Assembly (NCBI RefSeq): GCF_000746255.1
Contig: NZ_JQKW01000009.1
Span: 1 to 64,000, forward strand
Reading direction: 5' to 3'
Source of the DNA: Thermodesulfobacterium hydrogeniphilum
GTDB lineage: Bacteria; Desulfobacterota; Thermodesulfobacteria; Thermodesulfobacteriales; Thermodesulfobacteriaceae
DNA length: 64,000 nucleotides
Shown here: piece after piece, positions 51,585 through 60,821 of the stretch
Layout: each line of letters starts with the position of its first letter
Position numbering within the stretch: position 1 is the stretch's first letter
Notes under the pieces: model-generated
The model's database searches: none
What the model was told of the DNA's origin: nothing
Seen by the model: only the letters and a program-made list of their open reading frames with translations
Made by a program: the position numbers and the translations under genes

Positions 51585-51982
51585 CTTTATCTACATTCCA
51601 TTTTTTTGCAATAGGGTTTATCAAAGAATCTTAAACTTTAGATGATAAAACTAATCTCCAAGGTGGTTGAGAGTCAGTAATTAATCTCTTTTACTTCCAT
51701 TTCCCTCACCTCCCAGTCCTTTTAATTTTTTATACTATCATAACATAGACACAATTTAAATAACCCTTCCCCTTTCAGAGAAAATATTGCTTTCCAAAAG
51801 ATACTTTAAACCTTCTGGATAATAACTATAATTATGGCCCGGTCCGTAAACATTGTTAAGTTGAATTTCTGAATGAAAATTAGCATTTTTTCGAATTTTA
51901 AATTGAGTAGAATTATCAAAAGATAAAGAACTTTTAGGTTTTATTGTTACAATTTTAATTATTTTTAAAATGAATTGAAAAT
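51585..51982. other. Long intergenic region after the efflux operon
   Basis: About 400 nt without a recognised gene. On the minus strand 51756-51930 is an open frame with protein-like content but no start (see findings). Nothing else is visible. Confidence 0.6.
51756..51930 (-). pseudogene. Possible gene remnant (C-terminal fragment)
   Basis: The minus-strand frame encodes NFHSEIQLNNVYGPGHNYSY and then YYPEGLKYLLESNIFSERGR to a stop at 51756. It has no ATG, GTG or TTG with a ribosome site. The residue mix (Gly, Pro, Tyr, His) is unlike random AT-rich translation. Family not recognised. Confidence 0.25.
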
Positions 51983-52774
51983 TTAACCTAAATTTACTTT
52001 TTTCAAGGTAATCTTTCTTCCCAGAAAAAGTTGAGCTATTTTTTCAAAATTTGGGGTTATATCAGAAACATAGATCTCAGGATCTTCATTTGAAGCAAGT
52101 TCTTTGATAAATTCAGGATGTGTTTCTATAAAAGTTTTTACCTCTAAAGCTACTTCTTCAGATGGATCAACCAGTTTTCTTCTTTTTCCTGCCTTTTCCT
52201 GAATGACCTTCTTAATCAAAGGATAATGAGTGCATCCGAGTATTAAAGTGTCAATCCCGCGCATTTTAAGAGGAATAAGATATTTTTTAACAATACGTCT
52301 TGTTTCAGGTTTTTTAAGCCATCCCTCCTCAATAAGAGGAACTAAAAGAGGGGCAGGTTGAGAATAAAGTTTAATTTCTGGATCTACCTCTTTAAAAAGT
52401 CTTTCATAAATACCACTTTCCACAGTAGTTCTGGTGCCAATAAGTCCTATTTTTTTGTTTTTAGTGAGTTTTAAGGCTTTTTTCATAGAGGGAGTTACTA
52501 CTTCAAAAAAAGGGACTTTTGGAAAAATTTCTTTAAGAGCAGGCATGGCAGTGCTTGAAACTGTATGACAAGCTACTACAATAATTTTAGCCCCTTTTTT
52601 AAGAAGAAAATTGGTAATCTCTATAGCATAATGAGTAACAGTTTCAGCACTTTTTGTTCCATAAGGAGTTCTTGCAGTATCTCCAAAATAAATAAGTCGG
52701 TATTGAGGAAGGAGTTTAAGAAGTTCTTTTACAACAGTAAGACCACCTAAACCAGAATCAAATACTCCTATCAT
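51983..52774 (-). CDS. murI: Glutamate racemase
   Basis: Makes D-glutamate for peptidoglycan. The 263 residues have FDSGLGGLTVVKELL, the first active-site Cys in IIVACHTVSSTAMPAL (family usually ACNTAS, here His for Asn), and the second Cys in LILGCTHYPLI. YFGDTARTPYG is also typical. It overlaps the upstream small membrane protein gene by 4 nt and is the last gene of a seven-gene minus-strand unit. Confidence 0.94.
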   Translation of the reverse strand: MIGVFDSGLGGLTVVKELLKLLPQYRLIYFGDTARTPYGTKSAETVTHYAIEITNFLLKKGAKIIVVACHTVSSTAMPALKEIFPKVPFFEVVTPSMKKALKLTKNKKIGLIGTRTTVESGIYERLFKEVDPEIKLYSQPAPLLVPLIEEGWLKKPETRRIVKKYLIPLKMRGIDTLILGCTHYPLIKKVIQEKAGKRRKLVDPSEEVALEVKTFIETHPEFIKELASNEDPEIYVSDITPNFEKIAQLFLGRKITLKKVNLG

Positions 52775-53064
52775 CTACGTAATCCAAAATAAAATTCCAG
52801 ACTTGCAGATATAGCTGTAATAACAGCTAACCAAAGGGCAATCTTTATGAAATACTCTCTACTAAAATGCTTTTTAGCAATTTTAGCAGTCAGACCATTA
52901 GCTATAATGGTCATTCCCAATCCATATAAACCACTTCCTATAAATATTTTTCCGGATTCTAAAAAGGTTTTTAACAAATCCGAAGGATAAATTCTCAAGC
53001 TAAAAAGAATCCATAAAAAAAATGGTAAAAAAAATTCTTTTTGCAAATAGTGTTTCCAGTTCAT
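52771..53064 (-). CDS. Small membrane protein of unknown function
   Basis: A 97-residue protein with two or three hydrophobic segments (about 11-24, 43-57 and 74-90): FFLPFFLWILFSL, FIGSGLYGLGMTIIANGL and IALWLAVITAISASLEFYFG. No family recognised. It overlaps murI and the DUF364 gene by 4 nt on each side, so it is a real member of the operon. Confidence 0.7.
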   Translation of the reverse strand: MNWKHYLQKEFFLPFFLWILFSLRIYPSDLLKTFLESGKIFIGSGLYGLGMTIIANGLTAKIAKKHFSREYFIKIALWLAVITAISASLEFYFGLRR

Positions 53065-53810
53065 TTTTTAATCCTTATGTTTATTTTTTCTAAAACTCCG
53101 CTTTTAAAAAAAGCAGGAGCACCTTTACCTTCACAAATTTTACGAAATAAAAATTCTGAATCTTTAACTATGCTCCCGCATAACCAGGTTATAGGAGTAA
53201 ATCTAAAAATCTCTGGATTTAAAGGAGTGCTTGGTCCCATCAATAAAACTTCTGGCACATCCTTTAATTCATCCAGTAAAGGTTCTAAAGTTTTATTTAC
53301 TAAGGTTGAAGAAGTAATTATAGCTAAATTTATCTTATGTACAATATCCGAGATTTTAAAGTTAGCTTCTTCCAGTGCTTTATCCAAAAGCCATATCTTT
53401 TTTACTTTTCCTTGCAATTTTTTAAATATAGGCTCAAAATATCCTATCATTAAGATTTCATCCCTTGGCTCAAGCTTTATTTCAGAAAATATATCTCCAC
53501 TTATAGCATTTTTTAGAAATTCTTTTTTATTAGAAAAAATGGCATTTATAGTAGCTAATCCCACAGAAATTTCTACAGGATGATCTGAAAGATAACCTTT
53601 TATTACTATATCAGCAGGGCTTTTCCAGAAGTTTAATTCATCTCCTAATTCACAGCAATATTTAGCTTCTTTAAAAAAAGTATAAGCAAGACCTGCACCT
53701 CCTCTTTCTATCTCAGCTACGGTATAGTGAATCCCTACACAAACTCTTTTAATTTTTTTAGCTCTGGCAAGAGGTAAGGCTTTTTCTACAAGATCTTTAT
53801 AAATACTCAT
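53061..53810 (-). CDS. DUF4213/DUF364 protein, putative heavy-metal chelation
   Basis: A 249-residue protein with an N-terminal DUF4213 region (VCVGIHYTVAEIERGGAGLAYTF) and a DUF364 domain (MIGYFEPIFKKLQ, ITSSTLVNKTLEPLL, LMGPSTPLNPEIFRF, ITWLCGSIVKDSE). Family members are linked to metal chelation and nitrogenase-like or methanogen metal handling; the reaction is unknown. It lies 15 nt after the Mrp-like gene. Confidence 0.78.
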   Translation of the reverse strand: MSIYKDLVEKALPLARAKKIKRVCVGIHYTVAEIERGGAGLAYTFFKEAKYCCELGDELNFWKSPADIVIKGYLSDHPVEISVGLATINAIFSNKKEFLKNAISGDIFSEIKLEPRDEILMIGYFEPIFKKLQGKVKKIWLLDKALEEANFKISDIVHKINLAIITSSTLVNKTLEPLLDELKDVPEVLLMGPSTPLNPEIFRFTPITWLCGSIVKDSEFLFRKICEGKGAPAFFKSGVLEKINIRIKK

Positions 53811-53825
53811 ATTTACAAAAGCCTC

Positions 53826-54620
53826 TTAGTGAATTCTAAAAACTCTATCCAAAATTTTATCTCCCAGATCTTTTAAAAGATTTTGTCTTTCAGGTAAAAC
53901 TGTAACTTCTTGTAAATTTTCTTTATAGGAAAGTTCTTTTAAAACCGGCAATTCAAATAGAAGCGAGAGTCTTTGTTCTTCTAAAAATTGATTAAAACTA
54001 CCTTCATCTTCAAAAAAATCAGCCATATTTTTAATTACTCCCAGAATAGGGATTTTATTTTCTTTTAATATAGCCACAGTTCTTTTAGCATCGGCTAAAG
54101 CCAACTTATGAGAGGTTGTAACAAGAATAAATCCTTCTGGCACAAAAATATCAAGCATGGTGAGAAAGATATCACCTGTTCCAGGAGGCAAATCAAGGAT
54201 CAAGAAGTCTACGGGTCCCCATTCAACTTTTTGAACCAGTTCTTGTAGTAGTTTAGTAGCTAAAAGTCCACGCATAAAAATGGGTTCTTTTTCAGATACC
54301 ATCAAAGCTAAACTGACCAATTTAATATTTTCTGCACCTAAAACAGGTTTAATTTTACCAAATTCTATAATAGGTTTTTTATTTTTAATTCCTAAAACAA
54401 GATTAATATTAGGTCCATAGAAATCCAAATCAAAAATACCAACTGAATAACCAGCATCTCTTAAGGCTAAGCCTAAAAGAGCAGAAACAGTGGTTTTCCC
54501 CACTCCTCCTTTTCCACTTCCTACAGCTAATACAAATCTAACATCTTTTAAACCTGAATGTTTTTTTAGCTCATTTTTTAAAAAACTTTCTGCAGTTGGG
54601 CAAGATTTTTTCTCTTCCAT
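53826..54620 (-). CDS. Mrp/NBP35-family ATPase
   Basis: P-loop ATPase of the Fe-S cluster carrier family, about 264 residues. VGSGKGGVGKTTVSALLG is the deviant Walker A, DLDFYGPNINLVLGI the switch, and FLILDLPPGTGDIFLTMLD the Walker B. The open frame extends to 54701 inside dapB, but ATG 54620 has AGGAGG 4 nt before it. The CxxC that holds the cluster in Mrp is absent; only one Cys (in KKSCPT) exists. It may therefore act as a partner ATPase and not as a carrier. Confidence 0.85.
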   Translation of the reverse strand: MEEKKSCPTAESFLKNELKKHSGLKDVRFVLAVGSGKGGVGKTTVSALLGLALRDAGYSVGIFDLDFYGPNINLVLGIKNKKPIIEFGKIKPVLGAENIKLVSLALMVSEKEPIFMRGLLATKLLQELVQKVEWGPVDFLILDLPPGTGDIFLTMLDIFVPEGFILVTTSHKLALADAKRTVAILKENKIPILGVIKNMADFFEDEGSFNQFLEEQRLSLLFELPVLKELSYKENLQEVTVLPERQNLLKDLGDKILDRVFRIH

Positions 54621-54628
54621 AAGCCTCC

Positions 54629-55447
54629 TCATATTAGAGATTTTTTTAAGCCTAAAACATCCTGCATAGTATATACTCCTGGAGCTTTTCCAACAACCCA
54701 AAGAGCAGCTCTTATAGCACCTCTGGCAAAGGTTTCACGACTACTTGCTCTATGAGTAAGCTCAATTCTCTCTCCTATTCCTGCAAACATAACAGTATGC
54801 TCTCCAACAATGTCTCCACCTCTAATAGTTTGAATACCTATCTCATTAGCAGGTCTTTCTCCTATTATTCCCTCTCTGCAAAATCTATAATCTTTATCAC
54901 TTCTTCCAAGCACCTGAGCTATTACATTAGCAAGTTTTAAAGCTGTTCCACTGGGAGCATCTTTTTTCATACGATGATGGGCTTCTATGATTTCTATATC
55001 ATATCCTTCTGAAAGGACTTTAGCAGTAAGTTCCACTAATTTACAGAGAAGATTTATACCTGAACTCATGTTATAATCTTGCACCAAAGGAAATTTAGCT
55101 TGGGCTAAATTATGAACTTCCTCTAATTCATCTTTAGTAAAACCTGTAGTTCCTATAACCATAGCTTTTTTATATTTAGCATTAATTCTGGCATTTTCTA
55201 CAGAAGCTTTATGAAAAGTAAAATCTATAATCACATCTCCTTTTTCAATAACTTTTTCTAAGGAATCCTCTATTATAATACCTGTTTTTGGAAGACCAAC
55301 CACCTCGCCTACATCTTTCCCTACAGCTGGATTTTCAGGATGTTCAAACGCTCCAACCAGATCTATTTCAGGATTTTGAAATATTAAATTGATAATAGTC
55401 TTTCCCATTCTTCCTGCTGCTCCTGCAACTATTGCTTTTATAGCCAT
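54629..55447 (-). CDS. dapB: 4-hydroxy-tetrahydrodipicolinate reductase
   Basis: Enzyme of lysine and meso-diaminopimelate synthesis. The 272 residues have VAGAAGRMGKTIINLI (NAD(P) site), VIIDFTFHKASVEN, VIGTTGFTKDEL, the catalytic IIEAHHRMKKDAPSGTALKLA and VMFAGIGERIELTHRASSRETFARGAIRAA. AGGAGG precedes the ATG. It is an inner gene of the minus-strand unit. Confidence 0.96.
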   Translation of the reverse strand: MAIKAIVAGAAGRMGKTIINLIFQNPEIDLVGAFEHPENPAVGKDVGEVVGLPKTGIIIEDSLEKVIEKGDVIIDFTFHKASVENARINAKYKKAMVIGTTGFTKDELEEVHNLAQAKFPLVQDYNMSSGINLLCKLVELTAKVLSEGYDIEIIEAHHRMKKDAPSGTALKLANVIAQVLGRSDKDYRFCREGIIGERPANEIGIQTIRGGDIVGEHTVMFAGIGERIELTHRASSRETFARGAIRAALWVVGKAPGVYTMQDVLGLKKSLI

Positions 55448-55460
55448 GGTATCCCTCCTT

Positions 55461-56663
55461 TTATAAAGTTTCTTTATTCAATTCTTCATTAAAATTTTCT
55501 AAATATTTTTGAAAAACTTTAAAAAGTTTTTCATCTATTTCATTTCCTTCTATTAATTTGTAAAATTCTTTAAAAAGTTTCTCTTCGTTTAAATCAATTT
55601 CAGCTTTGTCAAAAATTTCTAAACTATCTGCATTAAAATCATAGTTTGCATTACTTTTATCTTTTTCTTCATATTCTAAAACCAAAAGGTTGGGAAAAAC
55701 TGTTTTTAGTCTTTCAAAGGGATGAAGAACAGGGATTTCATCTTTTAAAATCACTTTTATATAGGCTTCATCCTTAGGATATTTTATCAAATCATTAAAA
55801 TAGCCTTTTAAAGTCTTTATTTTAAAAGAGGGGTTTAAATAAATTTTTTCTTCTTTTACTAAAGAATTATTTTTAAGCTCTAAAAACCATACTCCCTTAT
55901 TATAATTTGCCTCTTCAAAACTATATGGTAAAAGAGAACCTGCATAATAAGCTTTATGAGAAATTTTTTGTAATCTATGTAAATGCCCAAGTAAAAGAAA
56001 ATCATATTTTTCAAAAAAATTTATAGGAAAAATTTCTTCTCTTCCTATACATTTCAAAGTAACCTCTTCTCCTGTAAAAATTCCTTTTTCTAAAGCAAAA
56101 TGTCCTAATAAGAAAGCAGGTCTTTTTAATGAATTTTGAAAAGATAAAAGGAGCTCTATCAGTTCTTTTAAAAAAAGTTGATTTTTAGAATTAAAAAAAA
56201 TTGCAAAGCGCTGAATTTCTTCCTGCCAAAAATTTTCCATATTTTCTTTTAGCTCATATAAAGATAAATAGGGTAAGATATAAAAATAGGCTTTTTCTCC
56301 TTTCCTATTTTCAAAAACAAAAGGATTTTTAAAATAATTAAGATTATCTACTAAAATAAGATTAAGATCTCTTAAAAATTCTTTATAAAGACTTATTCTT
56401 TTAGAATCATGATTTCCTAAAATAAAGATAGCAGGTATTTTTTTATCAAAAAGATTATAAAGAATATCTTTAAAAAGCTGCTGGGTTTCGTAATCAGGAT
56501 TGGGTTTATCTACTATATCTCCTGTTATTATTAAAAGATCAGGTTTAATATCCTCTAATAACGGAAAAAAATATTTTTCAAAAAATATAGACTGTTCCTC
56601 TGTGAGCTTTTTACCAAAAAAATTTTTTCCTAAGTGCCAGTCAGAAGTATGAATAATTTTCAA
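55461..56663 (-). CDS. sbcD: SbcD-like DNA repair exonuclease subunit
   Basis: Mre11-type metallophosphoesterase that trims DNA ends and hairpins together with the SbcC ATPase. The 400 residues have HTSDWHLGKNFFG, IITGDIVDKPNPDY, FILGNHDSKR, LLGHFALEKG and FLLLGHLHRLQKI, all five phosphoesterase motifs. The C-terminal half is the SbcC-binding region. No sbcC is beside it; it starts 2 nt after rlmE. Confidence 0.9.
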   Translation of the reverse strand: MKIIHTSDWHLGKNFFGKKLTEEQSIFFEKYFFPLLEDIKPDLLIITGDIVDKPNPDYETQQLFKDILYNLFDKKIPAIFILGNHDSKRISLYKEFLRDLNLILVDNLNYFKNPFVFENRKGEKAYFYILPYLSLYELKENMENFWQEEIQRFAIFFNSKNQLFLKELIELLLSFQNSLKRPAFLLGHFALEKGIFTGEEVTLKCIGREEIFPINFFEKYDFLLLGHLHRLQKISHKAYYAGSLLPYSFEEANYNKGVWFLELKNNSLVKEEKIYLNPSFKIKTLKGYFNDLIKYPKDEAYIKVILKDEIPVLHPFERLKTVFPNLLVLEYEEKDKSNANYDFNADSLEIFDKAEIDLNEEKLFKEFYKLIEGNEIDEKLFKVFQKYLENFNEELNKETL

Positions 56664-56665
56664 AA

Positions 56666-57262
56666 CTAACCTCTACTTTTCAAACCTTGAGCTATAATAA
56701 AAAGTTCTTTGCTTTCTTTTCTTGAGCTTTTTGGTTTAAAAAGTTTAACACTTTTAAAGTATTTTTCAATTTGCTTTTTGAGTAAAGGCAGGTTTTGCCC
56801 TTCAAATACCTTAGCTAAAAATGGTCTATTAAATTTTAAAAATTTTAAAGCAAGCTCTAAGGCTTTTTCTACTAATCTAACAGACCTTATGTGATCTCCG
56901 AATTTATCTCCTGTGGTTTTAGGAGCCATGTCACTCAAGATTACATCAAAGCTTTTAACACCAAAGGGTTTAAAATCTTCTTCAGAAAGTTCATAAACAT
57001 CTTTTTGAATAAAGAAAAAATTTGGCAAATTTATTTTGATCTCCTGCAGATCAACACCTATTACTTTACCTTCAGAGCCTACTAATTTACAAGCATATTT
57101 AGACCAAGAGCCAGGAGCAGCTCCTAAATCTAAAACAATGTTCCCCTTTTTGATAAGATGGTATTTTTCTTGAATTTCCATAAGCTTAAAAACAGAACGT
57201 GCAGGATAACCTAACTGTTTAGCTTTTTTTGCCCATTTGTCAAACCAAGGATCTTTTCCCAT
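56666..57262 (-). CDS. rlmE: 23S rRNA 2'-O-ribose U2552 methyltransferase
   Basis: FtsJ/RrmJ enzyme that methylates U2552. The 198 residues have DPWFDKWAKKAKQLGYPARSVFKLMEI, the SAM motif VLDLGAAPGSWSKYA, FDVILSDMAPKTTGD and LAKVFEG; the K-D-K-E catalytic set is in place. It heads the unit with an upstream promoter whose -10 is seven nt before the ATG. Confidence 0.95.
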   Translation of the reverse strand: MGKDPWFDKWAKKAKQLGYPARSVFKLMEIQEKYHLIKKGNIVLDLGAAPGSWSKYACKLVGSEGKVIGVDLQEIKINLPNFFFIQKDVYELSEEDFKPFGVKSFDVILSDMAPKTTGDKFGDHIRSVRLVEKALELALKFLKFNRPFLAKVFEGQNLPLLKKQIEKYFKSVKLFKPKSSRKESKELFIIAQGLKSRG

Positions 57263-57269
57263 AAGATAT

Positions 57270-57298
57270 AATATAATATAATAAACTATTTAAGACAA
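57270..57298 (-). promoter_or_regulatory. Promoter of the rlmE-to-murI unit, leaderless type
   Basis: Minus strand: TTGTCT (57298-57293), 17 nt, TATATT (57275-57270), then seven nt to the ATG at 57262. No Shine-Dalgarno is present. Confidence 0.65.
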
Positions 57299-57371
57299 TT
57301 TTTGCTGTTATTAAAAATTTCTTCAGGCTTATATTTAGAATAACAATCAAAAAATTTAAGAATTATTTTAC

Positions 57372-57400
57372 TTGACTTTTTAGCAAAAATTTTTTATGGT
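57372..57400 (+). promoter_or_regulatory. recA promoter
   Basis: TTGACT (57372-57377), 17 nt, TATGGT (57395-57400), followed by a 39-nt leader with AAAGGAGG. No LexA-like palindrome is apparent around it. Confidence 0.6.
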
Positions 57401-57439
57401 AAGATTATAAAAATGTTAAGAAAAAGGAGGCTTATTTAG

Positions 57440-58498
57440 ATGGAGGCTTTGGATAAGAAGAAAGCTGTAGAGGCAGCTATATCTCAGATTGAAAAGCAAT
57501 TTGGAAAAGGCTCTATAATGAAGCTTGGAGAATCAGGTAAAAAAATAGAGGTAGAGGTTATTCCTACTGGTTCTTTAAGCTTAGATATTGCTACAGGAAT
57601 AGGGGGCATTCCCAGAGGTAGGATTACAGAAATTTATGGTGCTGAAGCTTCAGGAAAAACGACTTTAGCTCTGCATACTGTAGCTGAAGCTCAAAAATCA
57701 GGAGGAGTGGCTGCTTTTATAGATGCTGAGCATGCTTTAGATGTTCATTATGCTAAAAATTTAGGAGTGAATGTGGATGATTTGCTTATTTCTCAGCCTG
57801 ACACAGGAGAACAGGCTTTAGAAATTGCAGAAATTTTAGCAAGAAGTGGAGCTGTAGATATTATTGTAGTGGATTCTGTAGCAGCTCTTGTTCCCAAAGC
57901 TGAACTTGAAGGAGAAATGGATACTCAACAGGTTGGTCTTCAAGCGCGTCTCATGTCAAAAGCTATGAGAAAATTAACAGCTGCTATTTCTAAAAGTAAT
58001 ACCGCTGTGGTTTTTATTAATCAAACCAGAATGAAAATAGGTATGGGAGGATATGGAGGACCTGCTGAAACTACCACTGGTGGAATGGCTTTAAAATTTT
58101 TTGCCTCTCTGAGAATGGAAATAAAAAGGATAGGAACAATTAAAGAAGGAACACAGATCTTAGGGCATAGAGCCAGAGTTAAAATAGTTAAAAATAAATT
58201 AGCTCCTCCATTTAAAGAAGTAGAATTTGATATTTATTTTGGAGAAGGAATTTCCAAGGAATCTGAATTAATAGATCTTGGTCTTGCTATGGGAATTATT
58301 GAAAGAAGTGGAGCTTGGTATTCTTATAAAGGAGAACGTTTGGGTCAGGGCAGAGAAAATGTCAGAAAATATTTAAAAGAGAATAAACAGCTTGCCCAAG
58401 AAATTGAAAGACAAATTAGAGAATTAGCAGGATTACCTATTTTATCTCTACCAGAAGAAAAAAACAAAACAAAAAACCAAAAATTTGTCAAAAAATGA
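57440..58498 (+). CDS. recA: Recombinase RecA
   Basis: Central recombination protein, 352 residues. [13 protein letters not shown] (Walker A), [40 protein letters not shown] (Walker B and beyond) and [10 protein letters not shown] are canonical. The acidic C-terminus of other RecA proteins is replaced by a Lys-rich tail. AAAGGAGG precedes the ATG. Confidence 0.98.
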   Translation: MEALDKKKAVEAAISQIEKQFGKGSIMKLGESGKKIEVEVIPTGSLSLDIATGIGGIPRGRITEIYGAEASGKTTLALHTVAEAQKSGGVAAFIDAEHALDVHYAKNLGVNVDDLLISQPDTGEQALEIAEILARSGAVDIIVVDSVAALVPKAELEGEMDTQQVGLQARLMSKAMRKLTAAISKSNTAVVFINQTRMKIGMGGYGGPAETTTGGMALKFFASLRMEIKRIGTIKEGTQILGHRARVKIVKNKLAPPFKEVEFDIYFGEGISKESELIDLGLAMGIIERSGAWYSYKGERLGQGRENVRKYLKENKQLAQEIERQIRELAGLPILSLPEEKNKTKNQKFVKK

Positions 58499-58540
58499 AA
58501 ACCCAAGAAAAAACTTTAGAATAAGACTGATTATTCAAAA

Positions 58541-59530
58541 ATGAAATCTTTAAATTTAGAAAAACTTGAAGAAAGACTTAGTAAAGTAAAGCTTTTAGTA
58601 GTAGGAGATTGTATTCTTGATAGATATTTTTTAGGAGAGGTAAATCGCATTTCTCCAGAGGCTCCTGTTCCTGTTTTTGATTTGAAAGAAACTTATTATA
58701 GCCTTGGTGGAGCTGCCAATGTAGCAGCTAATTTGAGAGGTTTAAATGTTCAGGTGGAATTAATGGGAATTGTAGGTGAAGATGATAAAGGAAAAATTTT
58801 AAAAGAACTTGCTCAAAAAGAAAAAATAGGTATAAAGGGGATTCTGGAAGACAAATCAAGACCTACCACTCTTAAAACCAGAATAATTGCCTATTCTCAG
58901 CATCTTTTACGTATAGATTTAGAAGAAAGAGCTCCTTTAAATAAAAAATTAATGAAGCGCTTTCAAGAGATATATGAAGAGATTTTAGAAAAGGTAGATG
59001 GTGTAATTATTTCAGATTATGCTAAAGGGATGTTTTTATCTGCAAGTTTTTGCTCTTGGTTAATAGGTGAAGCCAGAAGAAAAGGTAGGTTTGTTTTGGT
59101 AGATCCTAAAAGTATAGATTGGAAAAAATATGAAGGGGCTACTGCTATAACTCCCAATTTAAAAGAATTTAAAAACACAGCTTTTAAAGAAAATCTACCT
59201 CAGGATGATTTGGAAAAATCTGCAAAGGAATTGATAGATAGATACAATTTGGATTTTTTGGTAGTCACTTTGGGAAAAGATGGAATATTTTTTTATCATC
59301 CTGAAAGAGGTTTTAAATATTTACCTGCACAGGCTAAAGAGGTGTATGATGTTTCAGGAGCAGGAGATACAGTAATTGCTTCTCTTGGAGCATTTTATGC
59401 TGCTAAGTTACCTATAGAAAAAGCTTTAGAGCTGGCTAATATAGCAGCAGGAATAGTAGTTGGTAAGATAGGTACCAAGCCAATCTATTGGGAAGAAATA
59501 AAAAGTTTTATTAAGGAAAATTTTTCTTAA
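58541..59530 (+). CDS. hldA: D-glycero-beta-D-manno-heptose-7-phosphate kinase (HldE kinase domain)
   Basis: Ribokinase-family enzyme of ADP-heptose synthesis for LPS. The 329 residues have GDCILDRYFLGEVNRISPEAPVPVFD, YSLGGAANVAANL, LDLEERAPL-like RIDLEERAPLN and the catalytic YDVSGAGDTVIASL. The adenylyltransferase half of bifunctional HldE is not fused. The heptosyltransferase at the window end would use the product. Confidence 0.93.
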   Translation: MKSLNLEKLEERLSKVKLLVVGDCILDRYFLGEVNRISPEAPVPVFDLKETYYSLGGAANVAANLRGLNVQVELMGIVGEDDKGKILKELAQKEKIGIKGILEDKSRPTTLKTRIIAYSQHLLRIDLEERAPLNKKLMKRFQEIYEEILEKVDGVIISDYAKGMFLSASFCSWLIGEARRKGRFVLVDPKSIDWKKYEGATAITPNLKEFKNTAFKENLPQDDLEKSAKELIDRYNLDFLVVTLGKDGIFFYHPERGFKYLPAQAKEVYDVSGAGDTVIASLGAFYAAKLPIEKALELANIAAGIVVGKIGTKPIYWEEIKSFIKENFS

Positions 59531-60817
<1,287 letters not shown>

Positions 60818-60821
60818 ACTT

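Noticed and set aside
53826-54701. Mrp-like protein starting at 54701
   Set aside because: This would lie deep in dapB; the ATG at 54620 has a perfect AGGAGG and gives a family-like N-terminus.
57263-57300. AT repeat (TATAATATAATATAATA) as a special repeat element
   Set aside because: It is fully explained by the rlmE promoter and local AT richness.
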